NCBI GenBank assembly: GCA_019112865.1
Contig: DXIN01000036.1
Location: 1-64,000, forward strand
DNA from: Candidatus Helicobacter avicola
Lineage (GTDB): Bacteria; Campylobacterota; Campylobacteria; Campylobacterales; Helicobacteraceae
Direction: 5' to 3'
Length of the DNA stretch: 64,000 bases
The notes beneath the pieces were generated by a model. It saw only the letters and a list, made by a program, of their open reading frames with translations, searched no databases and was not told the DNA's origin. Position numbers and translations under genes: made by a program. This document shows, piece by piece, positions 8,401 to 15,268 of this stretch. How positions within the stretch are numbered: the first letter of the stretch is position 1; each line of letters opens with the position of its first letter.

Positions 8401-9525
8401 CTATCTGGCACCCTTCTCTCTATTACAAGCCCTACATAGCATTTGGCAGTTTTCTTTTTCCGTCTTACCTCCCTTACTCCAAGGCACTATATGATCGCCT
8501 TCCATTTCCTCTATCTCGCACTCTTTGCCACAGATTTTACAGATTCCCCCTTGTGCCTCATACACTTCCCTTTTTGTTTTCTCATCAAAGGCTCTTAGAT
8601 TCAAATGCTTTTCATTGCCACTTAGCACATATTCATAGATTCCGCTTTTTTTCTGCACCTCATCATCTTGCATAAGCAAAGCCACTTTTGCTTCTAGCTC
8701 TTTAGAATCTAAATCCTTATCTTTATGCGCATTATACAAAAGCCCCCATTCTAAGCCTTTCATCTCTTTTCTGTATTTAGGAAACTTCATCTCCACCCAC
8801 TCTATCACAGTGCTAAAATACGCCCAAAGCGAATCGGCATTCTTACACTCCTTAGCACATTTTGCCATATATTCACATATCGCTTTATCCTCTCTCTTGC
8901 CTACTCTCCACGCTATCACTGTTTCTAGGATTTCCTGCCTTATGCTCACACCCTTTAGATACCTATCGCCTCTTTGCACCGCCTTACAATTTCTCTTACT
9001 AAAAACTCTCTTAGCATCACTTAGCCACACACTCGCATACACAGCGTTTCTTAGCTCTTGCTCTGTGAGTTTTTCTCCTGCTATATTTATCACTCTAAAC
9101 CACTCTAGTTTCTCACTATCCTTACCCTCACAAATATAAATCATTAGCTCATAGTCCAAAAACTGCTTCTTTTTATCCTCTGGTAAGTTATGAAAATACT
9201 GCCCCTCTACACTAAAATTACCCTTAAAATACTCACATATACTGATACTTCTTTGCTGTCCATCTAGCACTTCATACTCAAACTCGGCATTAGATTCTGT
9301 ATTTTTGACCCAATACATCGTATTAAGCGGGAAATTATGCAAGATAGTGCGGATAACCTCATCTCTTTGCTTATCCTTATAGACAAACTCCCTTTGATAC
9401 TTTGGGCGAATATTTAGCCTTGCCTTTTTTGAATCTGCATAGGCTACTACTCCTCCCTCCTCGTCATTGTTTTCATAGCCCTCTACTAGCTCTTTTATAG
9501 GGATTTTTTGTAGTTGTATGTGCAT
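8401..9525 (-). CDS. DUF262 + HNH endonuclease-family protein
   Basis: 374 residues with two parts. The N-terminal half is a DUF262/ParB-like domain: PKYQREFVY (41-49) and the diagnostic DGQQR (88-92). The C-terminus (about 329-373) is an HNH nuclease with two CxxC-type zinc pairs (CKICG, CRAC) around GDHIVPWSKGG. DUF262-HNH proteins are DNA nucleases found in defence islands, including GmrSD-type modification-dependent restriction enzymes. It stands between the toxin-antitoxin pair and the guaA cluster, and a methyltransferase lies upstream, consistent with a defence role. Whether it cuts modified or foreign DNA cannot be told from the sequence. Confidence 0.82.
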   Translation of the reverse strand: MHIQLQKIPIKELVEGYENNDEEGGVVAYADSKKARLNIRPKYQREFVYKDKQRDEVIRTILHNFPLNTMYWVKNTESNAEFEYEVLDGQQRSISICEYFKGNFSVEGQYFHNLPEDKKKQFLDYELMIYICEGKDSEKLEWFRVINIAGEKLTEQELRNAVYASVWLSDAKRVFSKRNCKAVQRGDRYLKGVSIRQEILETVIAWRVGKREDKAICEYMAKCAKECKNADSLWAYFSTVIEWVEMKFPKYRKEMKGLEWGLLYNAHKDKDLDSKELEAKVALLMQDDEVQKKSGIYEYVLSGNEKHLNLRAFDEKTKREVYEAQGGICKICGKECEIEEMEGDHIVPWSKGGKTEKENCQMLCRACNREKGAR

Positions 9526-9534
9526 TGTTTTCCT

Positions 9535-9801
9535 TTATTTAAAAAGTTGGGCGTGGGTGCCTATCCTTGCTAGATATATTATGTCATCTTGGATTTTATA
9601 AATCACTAGCATATCACTACCTATGTGAAATTCTCTGTATTTAGCATATTTCCCTAAAAGTGCGTGGTCTCTTGCTTGTTTTGGTAAAGGCATATCACTG
9701 CCTAAGAGAGCAAGATATGTGATAAATTTGTTAAATTCACTCTCATTTAGTCGCACTTTATCAAAATCTTTAATAAAGCTTTTTTCACGCACAAGATTCA
9801 T
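9535..9801 (-). CDS. YafQ-type mRNA interferase toxin
   Basis: 88 residues, the usual length of the RelE/YafQ superfamily. LVREKSFIKDFDKVRL at the N-terminus, ARDHALLGKYAKYREFHIGSDMLVIYKI in the centre and ARIGTHAQLF at the end follow the YafQ pattern, including the catalytic-type His residues and the terminal Phe. YafQ cleaves mRNA on the ribosome and is neutralised by DinJ. The start overlaps the antitoxin stop by 4 bp (ATGA), so expression is coupled to the antitoxin. Confidence 0.88.
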   Translation of the reverse strand: MNLVREKSFIKDFDKVRLNESEFNKFITYLALLGSDMPLPKQARDHALLGKYAKYREFHIGSDMLVIYKIQDDIIYLARIGTHAQLFK

Positions 9802-10097
9802 TCTCTACCCCATTTCTTTTTAAGCTCTGCATATTCCTCTTTTAGCTGCTCTATGGTAAATTCCTCAAGATTTTCCCCTTTTTCGACATTTTCAATCGCT
9901 CTTTTCGTGGCTTCGTTTGGCACTTTTGCCCCTCTTATAGTAAAGGGCAGTTTGTTTTCGTGTATCACAGCCTTAGCAAAGACATTAAAAGCCGAGCTAA
10001 GATTTAGCCCCATTGTATGGATAATGCGTTCAAACTCAAGCTTATCTTGCTTATTCATTCTAAAAGTTACATTCATCATTTCATCGCTTTTTGACAT
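9798..10097 (-). CDS. DinJ/RelB-type antitoxin
   Basis: 99 residues. The N-terminal ribbon-helix-helix segment MMNVTFRMNKQDKLEFERI, then MGLNLSSAFNVFAKAVI and KLPFTI, match RelB/DinJ antitoxins, which dimerise to bind the operator and wrap the toxin through the acidic C-terminal tail (EKGENLEEFTIEQLKEEY). A clean AAGGAG ribosome site precedes the ATG. Upstream direct repeats probably form the operator. Adjacent to, and translationally coupled with, the YafQ-type toxin. Confidence 0.88.
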   Translation of the reverse strand: MSKSDEMMNVTFRMNKQDKLEFERIIHTMGLNLSSAFNVFAKAVIHENKLPFTIRGAKVPNEATKRAIENVEKGENLEEFTIEQLKEEYAELKKKWGRE

Positions 10098-10106
10098 TTT
10101 TTCTCC

Positions 10107-10138
10107 TTACCATAAATATACAGCATCTTACCATAAAT
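10107..10138 (-). promoter_or_regulatory. Two direct repeats upstream of the antitoxin gene, probable autoregulatory operator
   Basis: The 11-mer TTACCATAAAT occurs at 10107-10117 and again at 10128-10138, 21 bp apart (two helical turns), directly upstream of the DinJ-type antitoxin. Ribbon-helix-helix antitoxins usually repress their own promoter from paired sites with this sort of spacing. Binding is inferred. Confidence 0.45.
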
Positions 10139-10177
10139 TTAAGGTATTTATACTTAAATTTCTATAATCTTTCATTG

Positions 10178-11285
10178 CTACTCCTTTTGGGTTTTTGCTT
10201 TGCGGATTAAGATTCGAGCGTAAATTCGTTTGCCATTTACTACCCTGTCTTGTGGTTTTAAAATTCCCACCACCTCAAATTGTTTAGGATTATGTTTGCC
10301 CAAAAAGGTTATTGGCACACCCATTACGCCTTCATAATCCATAGGAATCTCTGCGACCTTATCGACATTTATCGCATTATAATTATCATACTTTGGGTAT
10401 TTATCTTTGTATTTTTCATAAGTATAGATAGTATCTAGTAGTTCATTGCGTCTTTTGTGTTCTAAATTCGTCATCCAGCAGATATTACCAAAGCTTCGCC
10501 ATTTCTGTCCATTTTCATCAATCCTAAAGCGAGTAGCCCTCTCCTCATAATCAGACGGCACTTTAAATTCTGCAAAGGATAAAACGCCACCCAACCAAAG
10601 TTTGTTAAGTGTAATGAGTTTTGCAATTTCTTTATATGGAATTGCATTTGTATTGCTAATTATCAAAAACTTCTTTTGAGATTCTATAAGCGTAGCGACA
10701 TATTCACGAAAGAGAGAAAAGGGCGGATTGGTTACGACTATATCGCTTTGCCTTAGTAGCTCTAGGCATTCTTGACTACGAAAGTCTCCCGCATTGCCTT
10801 GCCCCTCATCGGCAAAGAGCGTTTGAAGCTCTGCATCGGGTTTGAGGTCTTTGGTGTGATCTTTTAGTTTATGTTTATTTTGCTCAAAGGTTTCTAGTAT
10901 TTTTTTATCTTGCGTAGGCTTACGAGAGAGAGAGAGAGAGTAAGTCGGCAAGTTCGTCTATGCTTTTTATATCTTTGTCGCTGTGTTTGCGTATCCTTAT
11001 GCTATATGCCTTTGTGGGCGAATCTTCTTTGCTGGGATTTCGGTAATTTTGACTTTTGTAGCAAGTAGTGATAAGCTCTTTTAAGCACAAATGTTTAAAA
11101 TTTAAGAAAAAATATGTAAAAAAGTTAGATTCTAAAGGATCATCGCAGTTACATAGCACAACTTTATCTTTAAAATGCTCTTTGTAGTGCTTTAGCTCAT
11201 TTTCTATATCGCTTAACTGCGTATAAAACTCATCTTGTTTATTGCGTTTAGCTTGATGAAGATTTTTATTTTTGCTTTGTGTCAT
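10178..11285 (-). pseudogene. Phase-variable EcoRI-type adenine DNA methyltransferase, currently frameshifted (OFF)
   Basis: Two frames of one gene. The upstream part (ATG at 11283-11285, GGGGG ribosome site) reads KRNKQDEFYTQLSDIENELKHY and CNCDDPLESNFFTYF, typical of EcoRI-family methyltransferases, and ends in LLSLSLS at a stop. The downstream part resumes one base out of frame with SLSLSRKPTQ, then DIVVTNPPFSLFREY (catalytic NPPF), FGNICWMTNL and a normal C-terminus. The junction is a 17-base CT tract (10924-10940). Gain of one CT unit, or loss of two, would join the frames into a protein of about 365-370 residues. Both halves are otherwise free of stops, which fits slipped-strand phase variation better than decay. 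No restriction partner is adjacent, so it may act as an orphan epigenetic switch. Confidence 0.85.
10924..10940. repeat. Dinucleotide (GA/CT) slippage tract inside the methyltransferase gene
   Basis: Eight and a half GA units on the plus strand (CT on the coding strand). The tract sits exactly where the coding frame changes. Dinucleotide tracts of this length are prone to slipped-strand mispairing and are a standard contingency device in Helicobacter. Confidence 0.93.
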
Positions 11286-11338
11286 TAATCGCCCCCTTTT
11301 GCCTATCGTGTCAGTATAGCACAATACTTCTTTAGAAA

Positions 11339-12661
11339 TTATTTTGTAATAACTCTTTTTGCTCTCTCAATATCCCTAAACACACCCAAAAACAATCCCC
11401 ACGCCACAAGCCCTACTAATGCCGCGCTGCCTAGTGCCATATAGGCATAAAAATACCCAAAATACTGCGCCACAAATCCGCCCAAACTCCCGCTAAACGC
11501 CCCACCAATGCCCCCACAAGTCATCACAAAGGCTAATCCGGCGTTGATATGCCCACTCCCACGCAAGATAATTGCCACCAAAATCGGCAAAATCACGCCG
11601 ACAATCCCCGCACCCACGCCATCTAAGATTTGCGTGATAACCATACCCGCTAGGCTTTCAGAGTTTGCCGCGACAATTGAGCGCACACAAAGCCCAAAAA
11701 GCGCGAGTGCCATCAAAGCAAGGAGTGTGCGAAAAACGCGTGAGTTTTGCTTACCTGCACCACTTTTGGTGCTTGAGGCTTCGTGGGGGTTGGTGATGAG
11801 TTTGCCACACAGGAGTGCGACAAAAATCATCGTGCTTTGGGCGATGATAATCGTAGCTGCGGCATACGCACCGCTTGTGTCAATGCCTAGCATATGGGCG
11901 CGCTGGCTCAAAAGTGGCAACATAGCGGCGTTGCTCAAATGGAAGCAAAATACCGCAAGGCTTAGGGTGATGATGCGCTTGTCGGTAAAGACACTTGAAA
12001 GGGGGCGGTTAGAATCTAAAGGCTGCTTAGATTCTCTAGATTCTATAATGTCGCTAGTGGCTGTAGATTCTCCACAATCCACAGCCTCGCTCTCGCCCCT
12101 TGCTATGGCGTGATCAATGGGTGCATTACGCAAAAATGCAAGGCAGATAAGCGAAAAAACGCCCATAAATGCGGTGATGATGAAAATCGCCACAATCCCA
12201 TAATAGTAAGCACACACAAGGCTAACCCCCGCGCTAAAGGCAGTCCCAGCGTGTTTGTAGGCTTCATTTTTACTTGTCTGCTTGGCATACGCACCCCTGC
12301 CGACAATCCCAAGCGTGAGTGCCGCAAAGGCAGGTGCTAGACAAACACCACATAGGGCTATGGAGGCTTGCGCGATGAGTGTAAAGGCAAAGGTGGGATA
12401 GAAATAGTTAAGCAGCACACTGCTAGTAATCGCGAGGATACAAAAGGCGATAAGCGCGCGTTTGTAGCGGGTTTTATCCACCAAAATCCCAAGTGGCACA
12501 CCAAAGGCAAGCGCACAAAGGGCGGTAATAGTGCCAATAAGCCCGATATGCCCCTCCAAAAAGCCGTGGTTTTTCAAAAACACCCCAAGATAAGGACCCA
12601 ATCCATCACGAACATCAGCGATAAAGAAATTTAACCATGCTAGGGCATTATACACATTCAT
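11339..12661 (-). CDS. Major facilitator superfamily transporter
   Basis: 440 residues, about twelve predicted membrane helices, with DRxxR-like GILVDKTRYKRA after the second helix, as in the MFS 2-3 loop. The ATG at 12659-12661 has AAGGCAAG upstream; the GTG one codon earlier is less likely. The central cytoplasmic loop between helices 6 and 7 holds an insertion rich in Glu, Ser and Asp (ESTATSDIIESRESK) encoded by four copies of the AGATTCT/AGAATCT heptamer within 65 bp. Base composition is clearly richer in GC than the island to its left, so this gene marks the return to core genome. Substrate unknown. Confidence 0.82.
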   Translation of the reverse strand: MNVYNALAWLNFFIADVRDGLGPYLGVFLKNHGFLEGHIGLIGTITALCALAFGVPLGILVDKTRYKRALIAFCILAITSSVLLNYFYPTFAFTLIAQASIALCGVCLAPAFAALTLGIVGRGAYAKQTSKNEAYKHAGTAFSAGVSLVCAYYYGIVAIFIITAFMGVFSLICLAFLRNAPIDHAIARGESEAVDCGESTATSDIIESRESKQPLDSNRPLSSVFTDKRIITLSLAVFCFHLSNAAMLPLLSQRAHMLGIDTSGAYAAATIIIAQSTMIFVALLCGKLITNPHEASSTKSGAGKQNSRVFRTLLALMALALFGLCVRSIVAANSESLAGMVITQILDGVGAGIVGVILPILVAIILRGSGHINAGLAFVMTCGGIGGAFSGSLGGFVAQYFGYFYAYMALGSAALVGLVAWGLFLGVFRDIERAKRVITK

Positions 12662-12685
12662 CACTTGCCTTTAATCAATTTCCCC

Positions 12686-13648
12686 CTAATACTCTATCCC
12701 CACTTCTTTTAGTTTATCGCGTATATAGCGCATTTGGATATTTTTATCAAAGCACCATTTTGGCGCGAGCAAGCTCTCATCATGCGCCCCTGCGCTGATA
12801 CGTTGCACCACTACATCAGGCGGCAATCGGCGCAACGACTCCACGATAAGATCCCCAAACATCTCTAAACTAATAGGCTCATACTCCCCATCTTTGTAGA
12901 GCTTGGCTAGTCGCGTGCCACTCACTACATACATTGGGTGAATCTTAATGCTATCAATTCCCCACGAAATCACAGAATCTAGCGTATGGAGCATCATTTC
13001 CCTATCCTCGCCCGGCAGTCCATAGATGATATGCGCACAGACTTTTATCCCTTTTGCACGCGTTTTGGCAAAGAGCTCCCTAGCCCCCTCTATGCTATGC
13101 CCGCGGTTGGTTAGCTCTAAAGTCTTGTTATAGACTGATTGTATGCCATACTCTAGCCAGATCTCCTTGCCAGCGCGCACATAGCCCCCCAACAAATCCA
13201 GCACCTCATCACCCACACAATCAATCCGCGTGCCGATACTCATACCCACGACATTTGGCAAACCAAGCGCACAATCATACAGTGCCTTAAGCGTATCAAT
13301 ATGTGCGTAGGTGTTGGTGTAGGATTGAAAATACACCATATACTTTCCAATCCCAAATTTACGTTGATGAAACTCCGCGTGCCACGCAAACTGCTCCTTT
13401 AGCTGGGTGAGTTGCTTGTCTAAAAGAGGGTTATTTTTAAGTGAAAAATTCATCTTCACTTCGCTACGTTTATCAATCTTCACAAGGCTTGGCGAAAAAG
13501 ATTCATTATCACAATAAATACACCCGCCCTTTGCCACGCTACCATCGATATTTGGGCAAGTAAAGCCTTGTAGTGATATGGGGATTTTGCGCACCCTACT
13601 GCCAAATCGCTTCTTAAAATACCGCCCAATCGTGAGAATTACTCGCAT
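12686..13648 (-). CDS. Radical SAM protein, YhcC/TIGR01212 family
   Basis: 320 residues. The N-terminal GRYFKKRFGSRVRKIPIS is the family signature, followed by an iron-sulfur cluster motif (C30 of FTCPNIDGS, then GGCIYC). Later segments QSYTNTYAHID, VGMSIGTRID, LEYGIQSV and HIIYGLPGEDREMM are the Elp3-like radical SAM barrel strands. Members are widespread in bacteria and of unclear substrate, possibly RNA modification. AAGGAG precedes the ATG. It is 25 bp from purF on the same strand. Confidence 0.88.
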   Translation of the reverse strand: MRVILTIGRYFKKRFGSRVRKIPISLQGFTCPNIDGSVAKGGCIYCDNESFSPSLVKIDKRSEVKMNFSLKNNPLLDKQLTQLKEQFAWHAEFHQRKFGIGKYMVYFQSYTNTYAHIDTLKALYDCALGLPNVVGMSIGTRIDCVGDEVLDLLGGYVRAGKEIWLEYGIQSVYNKTLELTNRGHSIEGARELFAKTRAKGIKVCAHIIYGLPGEDREMMLHTLDSVISWGIDSIKIHPMYVVSGTRLAKLYKDGEYEPISLEMFGDLIVESLRRLPPDVVVQRISAGAHDESLLAPKWCFDKNIQMRYIRDKLKEVGIEY

Positions 13649-13672
13649 ATCTACTCCTTAATGTCTTTGCTC

Positions 13673-15079
13673 CTATTTAGCATTTTGGAGTAAATATTCA
13701 TCGACATATTGCCCATCAAAGCACGCTTTACAAAACTCCTGACTTCCCCCAATACTGCGCAACATTCCCTCGATAGACAAAAAGCCCAAAAAATCCGCAC
13801 CGATATAAGATCGCACCTCTTCTATGCTTTTGTTTGCACAGATGAGCTGATCTTTGTCCGGTGTATCTACACCATAGTAGCATGGCGAGATTGTAGGTGG
13901 CGCAGAGATGAGGAGATAGACCTTTTTTGCTCCCGCTTTGCGCAAAATTTGCACGATTTGTTTGCTTGTCGTCCCACGCACCACCGAATCATCAATCACA
14001 ATGATTTCTTTGCCCTCTATGATACTTGAGATGGGGTTTAGCTTTAGTCGCACTTTGAGTTCGCGCATTCTTTGCAATGGCTCGATAAATGTCCGCCCTA
14101 CATAGTGATTTCTAATAATCCCAAGCTCAAAATCTATGCCACTCTCTTTGGCATAGCCTAGTGCCGCTGCCACTCCAGAATCTGGCACAGGTATGACAAT
14201 ATCAGCTTTTAGCCTATACTCTTTGGCGAGCTCTATGCCCATTTTTTTGCGAATCTCATAGACATTTCTTCCATATACTTGGCTATCAGGACGCGAAAAA
14301 TACATATACTCAAACACGCAAGGCTTAGGAGTAGGTGCAAAAACCTGCACGCTTTTTGGCTCACTACTGCTAAGTGGCGTGTATGCCCCTTCAAATATGA
14401 GCATTTCACCCGGTGCCACATCACGCACATATTCCGCCCCTACAAGATCAAATGCACAAGTCTCACTCGCCACGATGTAGCCCACACTACCATCATCGTT
14501 TTGAATCTTGCCTAAACTCAACGGACGCAAACCATATCGATCGCGCACAACAAACATTTTTGAACGAGAGAGAAATACAAAGCAATACGCACCATCGACA
14601 TAGCCCAACGCATCGATAATCCTATCGACTAGATGTTCTTTTTGAGAATGCGCAATGAGATGAATGAGGTTTTCTGTATCAAGGTGGCTTTGAAAAATCG
14701 CGCCTTTTTGTATGAGCATATTACGCACTGCCTTAGCATTTGTGAGATTACCATTGTGTGCGATTGCCATTTCGCCTAGTGAATAGCGGGCAAAAATAGG
14801 CTGTGCCTCATTGATAGAATCTTCCCCTGCAGTGGAATAGCGATTATGCCCGATACTTGATTTTCCTTGAAGTTTTTTGAGATTTTCCTCATCAAAAACC
14901 TTAGTAACTAGCCCATTACCTTTGAGTGTGGCGATTTTGGTGCCATCAGAAGTGCTAATCCCGCTAGCCTCCTGCCCTCTGTGCTGCATCGCAAAAAGCG
15001 CATAGTAGCTCAAAATCGTGGCATTTTTGACATTATACACGCCCACTACTGCACATTCTTCATTCCAATCTTTCATCAT
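13673..15079 (-). CDS. purF: Amidophosphoribosyltransferase
   Basis: 468 residues, normal length. It catalyses the first committed step of purine synthesis, PRPP + glutamine to phosphoribosylamine. NEECAVVGVYN places the catalytic Cys about nine residues in, so a short propeptide must be removed to free the Ntn-type nucleophile. The glutaminase part includes QHRGQEASGI and GHNRYSTAG; the phosphoribosyltransferase part has the PRPP loop VIDDSVVRGTTSKQI, and YYGVDTPD follows. Two adjacent ATG codons start the gene behind GGGGGC. Confidence 0.95.
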   Translation of the reverse strand: MMKDWNEECAVVGVYNVKNATILSYYALFAMQHRGQEASGISTSDGTKIATLKGNGLVTKVFDEENLKKLQGKSSIGHNRYSTAGEDSINEAQPIFARYSLGEMAIAHNGNLTNAKAVRNMLIQKGAIFQSHLDTENLIHLIAHSQKEHLVDRIIDALGYVDGAYCFVFLSRSKMFVVRDRYGLRPLSLGKIQNDDGSVGYIVASETCAFDLVGAEYVRDVAPGEMLIFEGAYTPLSSSEPKSVQVFAPTPKPCVFEYMYFSRPDSQVYGRNVYEIRKKMGIELAKEYRLKADIVIPVPDSGVAAALGYAKESGIDFELGIIRNHYVGRTFIEPLQRMRELKVRLKLNPISSIIEGKEIIVIDDSVVRGTTSKQIVQILRKAGAKKVYLLISAPPTISPCYYGVDTPDKDQLICANKSIEEVRSYIGADFLGFLSIEGMLRSIGGSQEFCKACFDGQYVDEYLLQNAK

Positions 15080-15268
15080 AAGCCCCCTTGATTTTATTTA
15101 ATGCAAGTTTTGCTAAAACAAAGCTTGCTATCGGCAAGGGGAGTGAGACTCCTCTTGCCTCCACTTACACTATTACACAGAATCCACTACGAGAGTTTGT
15201 ACGACTTGAGATTTATCACATCATCAACATCACTGGATTCTACAACACTGCTGGCAAGTTCAGACTCT

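Noticed and set aside
10107-10138. CRISPR-like repeats
   Set aside because: Only two short AT-rich repeats at a fixed 21-bp spacing next to an antitoxin gene; no spacers or cas genes anywhere in the window.
10924-10940. Sequencing or assembly error as explanation of the methyltransferase frameshift
   Set aside because: Possible but less likely, because the break coincides with a long dinucleotide tract and the rest of the gene is intact, the usual picture of phase variation.
1-11330. Insertion sequence or integrase associated with the defence island
   Set aside because: No transposase, integrase, terminal inverted repeats or tRNA-flanked attachment site was found in this part.
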